Positions 44,315 to 64,000 are shown, numbered from the stretch's first letter. The stretch: 64,000 nucleotides of DNA from Devosia nitrariae (GCF_030160115.1 NZ_BSNS01000024.1:62001-126000), one strand, 5' to 3'. Program-made: numbers and translations. Notes: a model not told the origin generated them from the sequence alone.

Positions 44315-44700
44315 GAAAACGCCCCCTGGATGCGCTGGAGCACAACGAGCCAAACGCGTTTACAGTTCCTCCGGCGGAGCGTCTGGCATTACAGTGAGTG
44401 GCGCTCGAAGGATAACGCCACTCCTTCCTTCAGGCTGAGCGGCCTGGCGCCGGCTCCGAAGTCGCTTCGCGTCGTCGAGGATGCCGCCGACCGTCAGTGG
44501 CGGCTGTCGCGGGCATACAAGGAGAGGCGGTGGACCAGTCTGAGCCATTCATCACGACGGTTTCAACTCATTCGCACCCCGCCGCAAATAAATCACGTGT
44601 TCGTCCACAGGGTGCCGTCAAGCCTTAACTTTGCCGCGATCTTACTGATACCGCTCAAAAATCCGGATCGGCCGGGAATATCGAGAAAGGATGCACTTTA
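44315..44700. other. Intergenic region between divergent S2P and lipoprotein genes
   Basis: 386 bases without a supportable gene. It should hold both divergent promoters. Base composition falls just before 44701 (AATAAATCACG, TTAACTTTGCC), consistent with a promoter there, but no clear -35/-10 pair was found. Confidence 0.4.
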
Positions 44701-45111
44701 ATGAATACCAAAATCCTGCTGCCCGCTGCGCTCGCGGCGTTTCTGGCATTGGCTGCCTGCGGGGACGCGCCGGCGCCCACCAGCGAAGCGACGGAAAGCG
44801 AGACGCCGACCGTGAGCGAGCCTGAAACTGAGGCTCCGGTCAGTGCGGCCGCGCCGGCGGACGAGGCAATGGACTCCGCCCAGGATGCGATGCAGGCGGT
44901 GCAGAGCCAGATGGGCGCCATGCAGCAGCAGGTGGAGGCAGCCCGGGACCAGCTTCAGTCGATGAGCGATACTGACAAGCAGGCGGCCGTCGCCGAGGCT
45001 CGGAAGGCCGCCGAGGACGCCGCACGCGCGGCCGGCCTCGGCGATGACCAGATCCGGCAGGCGGGCGATGCGGCCGAGACCGCCGCAAAGCAGGCGATGG
45101 GTGGGGAGTAA
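44701..45111 (+). CDS. Small lipoprotein, Ala/Gln/Glu-rich
   Basis: 136 residues. The signal peptide ends in the lipobox LALAAC (Cys20), so it should be lipid-anchored. After an acidic Thr/Glu/Pro linker comes a long Ala/Gln-rich helix (MQQQVEAARDQLQSMSDTDK) likely to form a coiled coil, and a second helix ending AAKQAMGGE. No named family; it resembles Lpp-like spacer proteins only in style. Confidence 0.75.
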   Translation: MNTKILLPAALAAFLALAACGDAPAPTSEATESETPTVSEPETEAPVSAAAPADEAMDSAQDAMQAVQSQMGAMQQQVEAARDQLQSMSDTDKQAAVAEARKAAEDAARAAGLGDDQIRQAGDAAETAAKQAMGGE

Positions 45112-45157
45112 CGCTTTTAGCGATCGCCGGCATCCGGCCGGCGATCGCTAAAGCGCA
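45112..45157. terminator. Hairpin between convergent lipoprotein and GFA genes
   Basis: TTAGCGATCGCCGGC and GCCGGCGATCGCTAA flank a 5-base loop (ATCCG); the stem is about 15 pairs and extends with CGCTTT/AAAGCG nearby. No T run follows, so it may act as a shared 3' end for both transcripts. Confidence 0.5.
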
Positions 45158-45160
45158 GGT

Positions 45161-45559
45161 TCATCGGGGGCCGTAGAGGGAACAGCTGGTATCCGGAAAG
45201 GCGGAGAGCCAAGGGAGTCGCCGGGTGGTCCAGATCTCGGTTTGGGGATGCAGGCGCTCCGCTTCGTCGAGCGTTCCCAGGTGAAAGTCGATATGGCCCT
45301 CGAAACGGTTGAAGAGCGGTGTGCCGCATTGCCGGCAGGAATGGCGGGTGGTTTCGGGCGAGGAGCGATAGCTGGTCAGGTTCTCTTCACCCTCGATAAC
45401 GGCCTTGTCCGCCTTGAAGAGGACGAAGATGCCGAAGGCCGAGCCGGTGTTGCGCCGGCAGGTGCGGCAATGGCAGACCTCGATGCGAACCGGCTCGCCG
45501 AAGGCACGGAAGTGGACCGCCTCGCACATGCTGCCACCGGTCCACTCCATGCCGGCCAT
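45161..45559 (-). CDS. GFA-like zinc protein with an altered first motif
   Basis: 132 residues of the GFA/Mss4 fold. CHCRTCRRNTG and CRQCGTPLF are intact. The first motif, normally GGCxC, reads GGSMC, so one structural-zinc cysteine is missing. The gene follows the cupin gene after three bases. Function unknown. Confidence 0.85.
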   Translation of the reverse strand: MAGMEWTGGSMCEAVHFRAFGEPVRIEVCHCRTCRRNTGSAFGIFVLFKADKAVIEGEENLTSYRSSPETTRHSCRQCGTPLFNRFEGHIDFHLGTLDEAERLHPQTEIWTTRRLPWLSAFPDTSCSLYGPR

Positions 45560-45562
45560 CGT

Positions 45563-45910
45563 TTATTCCAGCCAGTCGGTTACGAAGGTGGGATTGGCGT
45601 GGATGTCGATCTGCTCGAGGGCGCCGGGGCCGAGATTGACGAATTTATGCGGTACATTGGCGGGCGCTACCACGATCTGGCCGGCCGTGACTTCGATCTG
45701 CTCGTCACCGAGGGTGAAGAGCGCGCGGCCGCTGCGCACGATGAAGGTTTCCGAATAGGGGTGGGTATGGAGGCGCGGGCCGATGCCGGGTTTGTCGTAG
45801 GCAACGAAAATGACTGAAACCTCGGACCCGTGCGGTCCGCTCTGCCATTCACCCGACCAGGCATCGGCCTTATCATCGGCCCACTGGTGGCGCTTGACGA
45901 CCTCACTCAC
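45563..45910 (-). CDS. Cupin-domain protein
   Basis: 115 residues, single cupin: GIGPRLHTHPYSETFIVRSG holds the first metal motif (His-His-Glu) and VVVAPANVPHKFVNLG the second. Metal-binding small-molecule enzyme or sensor; target unknown. Its start overlaps the preceding gene's stop by four bases. Confidence 0.85.
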   Translation of the reverse strand: MSEVVKRHQWADDKADAWSGEWQSGPHGSEVSVIFVAYDKPGIGPRLHTHPYSETFIVRSGRALFTLGDEQIEVTAGQIVVAPANVPHKFVNLGPGALEQIDIHANPTFVTDWLE

Positions 45911-46191
45911 GGCTGAAAAGTGAAGCGCGGCGGCGGGGGGAGAGCGTCGAACCGGCGCTGCAAGTTGAGTCGCTGGACCGAGGCGGCAAGATCATCGAAC
46001 CGCGCCTTGTCCTCGAAGCCAGTGATGGTTTGCGTCAGCGTGTCGTGACGGCAAAGCATCTGCTCGCGGCCGCTTTCGGCGGTCGGATTGCCGCTGTCGG
46101 CGGGCGGCTGGGGGCAGCGGCTCTGGGCGGCCACGGGTGCAGTCAGCAGAGTGACCAAGAAAACAATGGAAATGAATGAGGGGTTGCGCAT
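45907..46191 (-). CDS. Small secreted protein of unknown function
   Basis: 94 residues (95 if the adjacent ATG at 46194 is used). Signal peptide MRNPSFISIVFLVTLLTAPV with cleavage near VAA|QS. The mature part has two Cys and a Pro-rich end (DALPPPPRFTFQP). AAAGGAGGA precedes the start. First gene of a three-gene operon with the cupin and GFA genes. Confidence 0.65.
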   Translation of the reverse strand: MRNPSFISIVFLVTLLTAPVAAQSRCPQPPADSGNPTAESGREQMLCRHDTLTQTITGFEDKARFDDLAASVQRLNLQRRFDALPPPPRFTFQP

Positions 46192-46288
46192 CATTCCTCC
46201 TTTAGCGAAGATAGTGCCCGACACGGCGCCGAACAAGGCAACACGCGCAGAACGATGCGGCGGCCGGTCAATTTTCGCATCCGGCCTG

Positions 46289-46317
46289 TTGCAATTGCCG
46301 CTCAAAGCCACTAGATA
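46289..46317 (+). promoter_or_regulatory. Candidate secE-nusG promoter
   Basis: TTGCAA (46289-46294), 17-base spacer, TAGATA (46312-46317), about 70 bases before secE. Because the usual upstream tRNA-Trp is 4.4 kb away here, secE needs its own promoter. Confidence 0.35.
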
Positions 46318-46386
46318 GCCACTTCCCAGCCGTGCGGGATAACCGCGCGGCGATTGCTTTTGCTTGAAACACAAGTTGAGTCGCTG

Positions 46387-46581
46387 ATGGCCCGCACGAA
46401 CCCGATCACCTTCTTCCAGCAGGTGCGGCAGGAAGTGAGCAAGGTTACCTGGCCGGGGCGCAACGAGGTTCTGATCTCGACGGCCATGGTCATTGTCCTG
46501 GTCATCCTGGCGAGTCTCTTCTTCCTGCTGGCCGACCAGGTGATATCCTGGTTCGTGTCGCTGTTGCTTTCGATCCGCTGA
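46387..46581 (+). CDS. secE: Preprotein translocase subunit SecE
   Basis: 64 residues, the short single-membrane-segment SecE of alphaproteobacteria. QVRQEVSKVTWPGRNEVL is the conserved cytoplasmic amphipathic helix, followed by one membrane helix (TAMVIVLVILASLFFLLAD). It clamps SecY in the translocon. nusG follows after 39 bases. Confidence 0.96.
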   Translation: MARTNPITFFQQVRQEVSKVTWPGRNEVLISTAMVIVLVILASLFFLLADQVISWFVSLLLSIR

Positions 46582-46620
46582 GCGGTCGACAATTGGATTA
46601 TTAGGAGCGGCTAGCCGGTC

Positions 46621-47151
46621 ATGGCCAAACGCTGGTATATCGTTCAGGCGTATTCGAATTTCGAGCGCAAGGTTGCCGACGCGATCCGCGAGAAGGTTGC
46701 GCAGAACAAGCTTGAGCATCTTTTCGAAGACGTGATCGTGCCGACCGAGAAGGTCGTCGAGGTCAGGCGCGGCCGCAAGGTCGACGCCGAACGCAAGTTC
46801 TTCCCGGGTTATGTGCTGGTGAAGATGGATATGACCGATCAGGCGTTCCATCTCATCAAGAACACCCCGAAAGTCACCGGGTTCCTGGGCGCGGACAACA
46901 GGCCGATGCCGATCTCGGAGGCCGAGGCGATGGCGATCCTGCAGCAGGTGCAGGAAGGCGTCGAGCATCCTAAGCCCTCGATCTCGTTCGAGGTGGGCGA
47001 GAGCGTGCGCGTCTCGGACGGGCCGTTTGCCAGCTTCAACGGCATCGTCGAGGAAGTCGACGAGGAGCGTTCGCGCCTCAAGGTGGAAGTTTCGATTTTC
47101 GGGCGTCCGACTCCGGTCGAGCTCGAATACGGGCAGGTCGAGAAGGTCTGA
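46621..47151 (+). CDS. nusG: Transcription antitermination factor NusG
   Basis: 176 residues. [19 protein letters not shown] starts the NGN domain; [20 protein letters not shown] and the C-terminal KOW motif ([20 protein letters not shown]) are present. It couples RNA polymerase with ribosomes and Rho. Confidence 0.97.
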   Translation: MAKRWYIVQAYSNFERKVADAIREKVAQNKLEHLFEDVIVPTEKVVEVRRGRKVDAERKFFPGYVLVKMDMTDQAFHLIKNTPKVTGFLGADNRPMPISEAEAMAILQQVQEGVEHPKPSISFEVGESVRVSDGPFASFNGIVEEVDEERSRLKVEVSIFGRPTPVELEYGQVEKV

Positions 47152-47316
47152 CCCGAGGCGCTGCATAAGCGCCGAACCGTCCGGCTCCGGTCGGACGGAA
47201 ATCTGTGGAAGAGGGTGGCGGACGCCATGCCGCCGCAAGTCCCTCGCACCACAGCGTCACAATTGTCCGCGTGACGGCGGACGCAGCGCCCGGCAACGGG
47301 CATTGGAAGGACGACT
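47152..47316 (+). promoter_or_regulatory. Leader region of rplK-rplA
   Basis: 165 bases with a stem CCGTCCG/CGGACGG (about 47178-47200) and further GC-rich pairing. In enterobacteria the L11-L1 operon is autoregulated by L1 binding its leader; a comparable structure is possible but not shown here. Confidence 0.3.
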
Positions 47317-47745
47317 ATGGCAAAGAAAATCGTGGGCTACATCAAGCTCCAGGTGCCGGCCGGCTCTGCGACCCCGTCGCCGCCGATCGGTCCCGCGCTC
47401 GGTCAGCGCGGCCTCAACATCATGGAATTCTGCAAGGCCTTCAACGCGGCCACGCAGGAGTTGGAGAAGGGCTCGCCCATCCCGACCGTGATCACCGCCT
47501 ATGCGGACAAGAGCTTCACCTTCGAGATGAAGCAGCCACCGGTGACCTACTTCATCAAGAAGGCGCTGAACCTCAAGTCCGGCTCCAAGGTTCCGGGCAA
47601 GGAGAGCGCCGGCACGATCAGTGAAGCTCAGCTTCGCGACATCGCCGAAAAGAAGATGAAGGACCTCAACGCCGATAACGTCGAGGCCGCGATGTCGATG
47701 ATCGCCGGTTCCGCCCGTTCCATGGGCATTCAGGTCGAGGGCTAA
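47317..47745 (+). CDS. rplK: 50S ribosomal protein L11
   Basis: 142 residues, standard. [20 protein letters not shown] with [20 protein letters not shown] is the N-terminal domain, and [20 protein letters not shown] the C-terminal rRNA-binding domain of the GTPase-associated centre. rplA starts 4 bases after its stop. Confidence 0.98.
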   Translation: MAKKIVGYIKLQVPAGSATPSPPIGPALGQRGLNIMEFCKAFNAATQELEKGSPIPTVITAYADKSFTFEMKQPPVTYFIKKALNLKSGSKVPGKESAGTISEAQLRDIAEKKMKDLNADNVEAAMSMIAGSARSMGIQVEG

Positions 47746-47749
47746 GCCG

Positions 47750-48442
47750 ATGGCAAAGATCGCAAAGAAAATCGCGGCTGCCCGCGAAGGCATTGACCGC
47801 AAGAAGCTCTACAAGCTCGAAGACGCCATCAAGATGGTCAAGGAACGGGCTTCGGCCAAGTTCGACGAGACCCTCGAGATCGCCATGAACCTGGGCGTCG
47901 ACCCGCGTCATGCCGACCAGATGGTTCGCGGCGTCGTCAACCTGCCGAACGGCACGGGCAAGACCGTGCGCGTTGCCGTGTTCGCCAAGGATGCCAAGGC
48001 CGAGGAGGCCAAGGCCGCTGGTGCCGATATCGTAGGCGCCGACGACCTTGCCGAGCAGATTCAGGCCGGCAACATCAATTTCGACCGTTGCATTGCAACG
48101 CCGGACATGATGCCGCTGGTTGGGCGCCTGGGTAAGATCCTCGGCCCCCGTAACCTGATGCCGAACCCCAAGGTCGGCACGGTGACGCCGGATGTCGCGG
48201 GCGCGGTCAAGGCCGCCAAGGGTGGCGCAGTGGAATACCGCGTCGAGAAGGCGGGCATCCTCCATGCCGGCGTCGGCAAGGTTTCGTTCTCGGAAGCCCA
48301 GCTCCTCGAGAACATCAAGGCCTTCACCGATGCGGTGCAGAAGTCGAAGCCCGCGGGCGCCAAGGGCACCTATGTCAAGCGCGTGTCCGTCAGCTCCACC
48401 ATGGGGCCGGGCGTCCACGTGGAGCCGGCTTCGGCCCTCTAG
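47750..48442 (+). CDS. rplA: 50S ribosomal protein L1
   Basis: 230 residues. [36 protein letters not shown] and [13 protein letters not shown] are L1 signatures. It forms the L1 stalk and is the usual autoregulator of this operon. Confidence 0.98.
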   Translation: MAKIAKKIAAAREGIDRKKLYKLEDAIKMVKERASAKFDETLEIAMNLGVDPRHADQMVRGVVNLPNGTGKTVRVAVFAKDAKAEEAKAAGADIVGADDLAEQIQAGNINFDRCIATPDMMPLVGRLGKILGPRNLMPNPKVGTVTPDVAGAVKAAKGGAVEYRVEKAGILHAGVGKVSFSEAQLLENIKAFTDAVQKSKPAGAKGTYVKRVSVSSTMGPGVHVEPASAL

Positions 48443-48761
48443 TTACTGAGTTTCGGGCGGCTTCGGCCGTCCGTGACATCGGCCGGCCCGCCGGCCGATG
48501 AAGTCCTGTCCGAGACTGCCGGTTCGTCACGCTCTGGTGGCGCTTAAATCCGCAAGGAGCCTGCATAGATGGGGTGAAGACCGAATTTCCGGCCGCAAGG
48601 TCAAGGGTTTCGGTTCGAACCAGGCCAAACGCCCTCTGGGGCCAACGGTTTACAGGCATGAAGTGGACATCTCGCGATGTTCGGAACCGTTGCCTCCCCT
48701 CGCGGGGGCGACAATTGGCAATGGTCCGGCAGGCATGCCGGGCCGAATGTGGAGACTAGCA
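48443..48761 (+). promoter_or_regulatory. Long rplJ leader, candidate L10 leader RNA
   Basis: 319 bases between rplA and rplJ with no gene. It begins with a UUCG-capped stem GGGCGGC-TTCG-GCCGTCC (48454-48471) and then ATCGGCCGG/CCGGCCGAT (48479-48499). Further pairing precedes rplJ. L10-L12 binding to such a leader regulates rplJL in several bacteria; the specific kink-turn was not identified by eye. Confidence 0.45.
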
Positions 48762-49277
48762 TTGGAAAGAGCGGAAAAGCGTGAAGTCGTCGCATCGCTC
48801 CAGGCGGCCCTCGGCCGTGCCGGATCGATCGTCGTTGCGCACAACACCGGGCTCTCCGTTGCCGACCTCACGGACCTGCGCGTGCAGGTCAAGCAGGCCG
48901 GCGGACAGCTCAAAGTCGCCAAGAACCGCCTTGCCAAGCTCGCTCTGAAGGATACCGACACTGCGGACATCTCGGGCCTTTTTACCGGCCCGACGGTAAT
49001 CGCCTATGCGGAAGACCCGGTGGTGGCGCCAAAGATCGCCGCCAAGTTCGCCGAAAAGAACCAGAAATACGTGGTTCTCGGCGGCGCCATGGGTTCGACC
49101 GCGCTCGACGCCAATGGCGTCAAGGCGCTCGCCACGATGCCCTCACTCGACGAACTGCGGGCAACGCTCGCCGGCATGCTCAAGCAGCCGGCTCAGCGCA
49201 TCGCCACGGTCGTCCAGGCTCCGGGCGGCCAGATCGCCCGCGTGCTGTCGGCCTATGCCGAAAAGGGCGCAGCCTAA
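48762..49277 (+). CDS. rplJ: 50S ribosomal protein L10 (TTG start)
   Basis: 171 residues from TTG at 48762, read as MERAEKREVVASLQ, which matches the family start; GGAG lies seven bases upstream. In-frame upstream starts would add non-conserved leader residues. SIVVAHNTGLSVADLTDLR and KVAKNRLAKLAL are L10 motifs. L10 anchors the L12 stalk. Confidence 0.95.
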   Translation: MERAEKREVVASLQAALGRAGSIVVAHNTGLSVADLTDLRVQVKQAGGQLKVAKNRLAKLALKDTDTADISGLFTGPTVIAYAEDPVVAPKIAAKFAEKNQKYVVLGGAMGSTALDANGVKALATMPSLDELRATLAGMLKQPAQRIATVVQAPGGQIARVLSAYAEKGAA

Positions 49278-49336
49278 GCAAGGCTCCCATCCACTATTGA
49301 ATCGAACCGAAACTCACCTAGATAGGAAGACCCCAA

Positions 49337-49714
49337 ATGGCTGATCTCGCCAAACTCGTAGACGAACTGTCTGCCCTTACCGTCCTCGAAGCCTCTGAGC
49401 TCTCCAAGATGCTCGAAGAGAAGTGGGGCGTCTCAGCCGCCGCTCCGGTCGCCGTTGCCGCCGCCGGCGGTGCCGCGGCTCCCGCCGCTGCCGTCGAGGA
49501 AAAGACCGAGTTCGACGTGATCCTCGCCTCCTTCGGCGAGAACAAGATCAACGTCATCAAGGAAGTCCGCGCCATCACCGGCCTCGGCCTCGGCGAAGCC
49601 AAGGCGCTCGTTGAAGGCGCGCCCAAGGCCGTCAAGGAAGCCGTGTCCAAGGCCGAAGCCGAGGACATCCAGAAGAAGCTGGAAGGCGCCGGCGCCAAGG
49701 TCGAACTCAAGTAG
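49337..49714 (+). CDS. rplL: 50S ribosomal protein L7/L12
   Basis: 125 residues. N-terminal dimerisation helices ([20 protein letters not shown]), an Ala/Pro hinge, and the C-terminal domain [20 protein letters not shown] with [20 protein letters not shown]. Stalk protein that recruits translational GTPases. Confidence 0.98.
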   Translation: MADLAKLVDELSALTVLEASELSKMLEEKWGVSAAAPVAVAAAGGAAAPAAAVEEKTEFDVILASFGENKINVIKEVRAITGLGLGEAKALVEGAPKAVKEAVSKAEAEDIQKKLEGAGAKVELK

Positions 49715-49735
49715 TTCGTCGCGACGAAGTTTTTT
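49715..49735 (+). terminator. Attenuator between rplL and rpoB
   Basis: TTCGTCGCGACGAA is a perfect palindrome followed by GTTTTTT, immediately after the rplL stop. A second stem (GGCGGC/GCCGCC, 49739-49757) followed by TCATTTTA comes next. Partial termination here would lower rpoBC output relative to rplJL, as in the E. coli rplL-rpoB attenuator. Confidence 0.7.
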
Positions 49736-49996
49736 GGGGCGGCGCCATCGTGCCGCCTCATTTTACCCCATATGGACAATCTGGGGCTAATGCCGGAACA
49801 TCCGGCAAGAGGTTGCGGAATAGAGTTTTCCAACGCGCTGAACCGAAACGAGGCGGTTGCCGCCCGTTCGGTATTGCGCGTTTCAGTCGCCTGAAACAGG
49901 CAAAATGCAAGGGCACATGTCCCGATACCCGCCGGCTGATTGTCGGGTCTTTGGACATTTGCCTCCGAGACAAATCGCAAGGATCAAGGAGCTTTT

Positions 49997-54136
<4,140 letters not shown>

Positions 54137-54215
54137 GCCTGCCGAGCCCTACCCATCAACGCTTCCGACGGCCGGGCGAGACAAAGCCCGGCCGGGCGGA
54201 ACGAGGAGAGAACTG

Positions 54216-58400
<4,185 letters not shown>

Positions 58401-58416
58401 GCAGTCGACAACGATC

Positions 58417-58446
58417 GAAAAGGGCCCCGCGGGGCCCTTTTCTTTT
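58417..58446 (+). terminator. Rho-independent terminator of rpoBC
   Basis: AAAAGGGCCCC-GC-GGGGCCCTTTT followed by CTTTT. It closes the rplJL-rpoBC unit. Confidence 0.92.
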
Positions 58447-58508
58447 CTGCCGCAGCCTCTCGGAGGGGCATGCGGACGTGATGTCGACCGATGGGAATGG
58501 AGGCGGGA

Positions 58509-59174
58509 ATGACAGGCGAACGCTGGCGGGCGGTGGACGATTATGTGGCCGAACGTCTGCTCGGGAGGGACGAAGCGCTTGCCGCGGCTCTCGAGGCCAA
58601 CGCAGCCGCGGGACTACCGGCGATCGACGTGTCGCCCCTGCAAGGCAAATTCCTCGAACTGCTCGTGCGGATCGCCCAGGCGCGCAGGCTTCTCGAAATC
58701 GGCACGCTTGGCGGCTATTCCACCATCTCCATGGCGCGGGCATTGCCGGCCGACGGACAGCTCGTCACGCTCGAATATGAACCGCATCATGCCGAAGTCG
58801 CCGCCGCCAATATCGCGCGGGCCGGCGTTGCGGACAAAGTGCGCATAGTCGTCGGTCCGGCGGCCGCAAGCCTGCCGAAACTCGCCGCTGAGGAAGGGGA
58901 ACCGTTCGACCTCATCTTCATCGATGCCGACAAGCCGAACAACCGCACATATCTGGACTGGGCGGTCAAGCTCAGCCGGCCGGGTACCTTGATCATCCTC
59001 GACAACGTGGTGCGGGGCGGAGAGGTCATCGAACCCGACAGCGCGGACGCGAGCATCATCGGTACCCGCGCGGCTTTCGATTTCATCGCTGACCACCCCA
59101 GGCTTTCGGCGACGGCCCTTCAAACGGTCGGGGCCAAGGGCTGGGACGGCTTCGCCATGATGGTCGTCAGCTGA
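58509..59174 (+). CDS. Class I SAM-dependent O-methyltransferase (CCoAOMT-like)
   Basis: 221 residues. The SAM site is LLEIGTLGGYSTISMARALP; LIFIDADKPNNRTYLDWAVK carries the metal-binding Asp residues; IILDNVVRGGEV is the family motif. It methylates a catechol-like or other hydroxyl substrate, unknown. The ATG at 58509 follows GGAGG; an ATG at 58491 is less likely. It separates rpoC from rpsL in this genome. Confidence 0.88.
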   Translation: MTGERWRAVDDYVAERLLGRDEALAAALEANAAAGLPAIDVSPLQGKFLELLVRIAQARRLLEIGTLGGYSTISMARALPADGQLVTLEYEPHHAEVAAANIARAGVADKVRIVVGPAAASLPKLAAEEGEPFDLIFIDADKPNNRTYLDWAVKLSRPGTLIILDNVVRGGEVIEPDSADASIIGTRAAFDFIADHPRLSATALQTVGAKGWDGFAMMVVS

Positions 59175-59225
59175 GCTTGTCCGCGCATCCCTGGCGATGG
59201 CGAAGGTGCGAGGAGCTGGCGTTCC

Positions 59226-59702
59226 TCACTGGTAGCCGATGTGCTCGGCGAACTGGATGACGATGAGGCTCCAGAGTTCGAACGTCGATTCCATGTATTC
59301 GACCGAGACCGGCACGGCGAGGTCGAGTTCCATTTCGACGCAGGCGTCCTTGTCGGCATCGAGATAGGCACGGCTGAAGCGCTTGTTGTAATTCCAGTCG
59401 TTGATGACCTCGAGGGTCGGCTTCACGTCGAGAAAGCCCAGATAGAAATTGAGGTCTTCGCAATTGCCACCGTCCTCGTCACAATTGAGGAAGTAGATCT
59501 GGTAGAGGAATCCCTCCATGCGGCCGGTGATCTGCGGATTGCCGTTGTCCTGCTCGGAGAGCGAGGCCTTGCCGTAGATGCGTGCGATATCAAGGATCGC
59601 CTCAGTGTCGTTGGCCGTCACCAGATCCTGGGCCAGGGCAGGGGCCGCCAGCAGAACGAGGCTCGCCGGCACCAGTGTCATTCGTTTCCAGGATATCAGC
59701 AT
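59226..59702 (-). CDS. YbjN-domain secreted protein
   Basis: 158 residues with a signal peptide (cleavage near ALA|QD). The mature part resembles the YbjN domain: GRMEGFLYQIYFLNC, CEDLNFYLGFLDVKPTLE and WNYNKRFSRAYLDADKDACV. YbjN proteins are linked to stress or motility regulation in enterobacteria but are poorly understood. ATG at 59702 with GGGGAG upstream. Confidence 0.8.
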   Translation of the reverse strand: MLISWKRMTLVPASLVLLAAPALAQDLVTANDTEAILDIARIYGKASLSEQDNGNPQITGRMEGFLYQIYFLNCDEDGGNCEDLNFYLGFLDVKPTLEVINDWNYNKRFSRAYLDADKDACVEMELDLAVPVSVEYMESTFELWSLIVIQFAEHIGYQ

Positions 59703-60163
59703 TCTCCCCAACTCCCCAAACTCCCTATGATACGACCGAGGCTCCGGAACGGATTCTACACGTTTGCGGGCCGGCCGATATGCAGATTTGCCGACCGGAA
59801 GACCGTCGGGCGTCCTGCCGATGGCGATCGCCTTGAGGACCGCGGGAAACGCATGAACGCTCTGCAGCCTTTTTTGCGAAAGAATCCTTGACGGGGCGAG
59901 TCCCCGGCATTAAACAGCGCCTACCTTAGCGGTCGGTCGTGATTGTCGCTTTGGGTGCCTGCCGTCTAGCGCGGGCATCCGGGACACTCAAACACACTGT
60001 CGGGTAGATAGACGAAGCAAATCCTTGTGCGCATGACTGTCGCCAAACGGGCGATGGTCCGCTGCAATTGGGGCGCCGCCGTTTCCCTTGGGGTCACGGG
60101 CCGAGCGCCATTTTGGTTTGCTTGTCACGATCGAAACGAATTTGGACGATGGAAAGAGCTTGA
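59703..60163. other. Intergenic region between ybjN-like gene and rpsL
   Basis: 461 bases with no supportable gene. It should contain the divergent ybjN-like promoter and the rpsL promoter and leader. The last stretch (60100-60160) is locally AT-richer, with AAACGAATTTGGACGATGGA before the rpsL start. Confidence 0.5.
59888..59916 (+). promoter_or_regulatory. Candidate rpsL-rpsG-fusA-tuf promoter
   Basis: TTGACG (59888-59893), exact 17-base spacer, TAAACA (59911-59916). This would leave a leader of about 240 bases, in keeping with leader-mediated control of the str operon by S7 in E. coli, though the site differs. Confidence 0.35.
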
Positions 60164-60535
60164 ATGCCGACCATTAATCAGTTGATCCGCAAGCCTCGTG
60201 CTTCGAAGCCGAAGCGGAACAAGGTCCCGGCGATGGAGGCGAACCCGCAAAAGCGCGGCGTTTGTTCTCGCGTCTATACCACCACGCCCAAGAAGCCGAA
60301 CTCGGCTCTACGCAAGGTGGCCAAGGTTCGCCTGACCAACCAGCGCGAGGTGATCTCCTACATTCCCGGCGAGGGGCATAATCTGCAGGAGCACTCGGTG
60401 GTGCTGATCCGTGGCGGACGCGTGCGCGATCTTCCCGGCGTCCGTTACCACGTGCTGCGCGGCGTGCTCGACACGCAGAGCGTGAAGGACCGCAAGCAGC
60501 GCCGTTCCAAGTACGGCGCCAAGCGTCCGAAGTAA
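60164..60535 (+). CDS. rpsL: 30S ribosomal protein S12, with Arg88
   Basis: 123 residues. [20 protein letters not shown] opens it; [20 protein letters not shown] keeps Lys43 at the streptomycin-sensitive position. [13 protein letters not shown] has Arg88 where E. coli and Agrobacterium have Lys (Lys87 in mature E. coli numbering). K88R confers streptomycin resistance in other bacteria. S12 monitors decoding in the A site. Confidence 0.98.
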   Translation: MPTINQLIRKPRASKPKRNKVPAMEANPQKRGVCSRVYTTTPKKPNSALRKVAKVRLTNQREVISYIPGEGHNLQEHSVVLIRGGRVRDLPGVRYHVLRGVLDTQSVKDRKQRRSKYGAKRPK

Positions 60536-60546
60536 GGAGAACCTGA

Positions 60547-61020
<474 letters not shown>

Positions 61021-61031
61021 GAGGAGCCCAA

Positions 61032-63122
<2,091 letters not shown>

Positions 63123-63192
63123 ACAGCGCAAGCCTAACAACAGAAACCAACTGAATGTCGGCCTCTGCGCTGACGACATACGGAGAAAAGCG

Positions 63193-64000
<808 letters not shown>

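Noticed and set aside
41924-46386. Integrative element with att sites at tRNA-Trp
   Set aside because: No integrase gene and no duplicate of the tRNA 3' end was seen before secE; only a possible insertion-element scar is claimed.

Overview
The window is a GC-rich chromosomal segment of an alphaproteobacterium, most likely Hyphomicrobiales and probably near Devosiaceae. This rests on the gene for the ATP synthase inhibitor zeta subunit (DUF1476), a BacA/SbmA-type transporter, the linked purC-purS-purQ-purL-bolA-grxD genes, and a tRNA-Trp gene ahead of secE-nusG-rplKAJL-rpoBC-rpsLG-fusA-tuf. No CRISPR array, rRNA gene, intact insertion sequence, prophage or plasmid function was seen.

Layout. 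1-12.9 kb is accessory: the 3' end of a repeat protein, a LysR regulator divergent from an alpha/beta-hydrolase plus Tat-exported metallo-hydrolase operon, a beta-helix-like SSG-repeat protein, icd, a MarR regulator beside a ketoacyl-ACP synthase gene, small enzymes, two tandem acetyltransferases, trmJ and an exporter. 13-18.6 kb holds rpsD, a BacA/SbmA transporter, ttcA, an inositol-phosphatase-like gene, an ArsR-SRPBCC pair and a clpP without clpX. 18.6-30.4 kb is all minus strand: two MFS transporters, then (in transcription order) purC, purS, an inserted acyltransferase, purQ, purL, a secreted protein, bolA, a small conserved protein, a HIT protein, two HAD paralogues and grxD. 30.7-36.6 kb has the zeta-subunit gene, a compact minus-strand operon rpe-fosX-purB-GNAT-hydrolase-GNAT, a DHFR-like gene and rlmB. 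36.6-42 kb carries tRNA-Gly and tRNA-Tyr, a frameshifted ZIP-like transporter, osmC, an XRE-cupin regulator, kbl-tdh (threonine to glycine) and tRNA-Trp. 42-46.2 kb is an unusual insertion between tRNA-Trp and secE, with a possible transposon scar, small ORFs, a site-2 protease and small stress-type genes. 46.4-64 kb is the core transcription/translation super-operon, cut at the right end inside tuf.

Main points for a second look: (i) a palindrome shared by the marR and ketoacyl-ACP synthase promoters, suggesting a FabT-like circuit; (ii) a threonine dehydrogenase lacking all four structural-zinc cysteines, beside an XRE-cupin regulator and a perfect operator-like palindrome; (iii) ribosomal protein S12 with Arg at position 88, a substitution type linked to streptomycin resistance; (iv) a GNAT gene cut by an in-frame amber codon and a ZIP gene broken by a frameshift; (v) two related long imperfect palindromes and an AGCGAAT-repeat palindrome between genes; (vi) the accessory island between tRNA-Trp and secE. 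All family calls come from reading the translated sequence; no database search was run.
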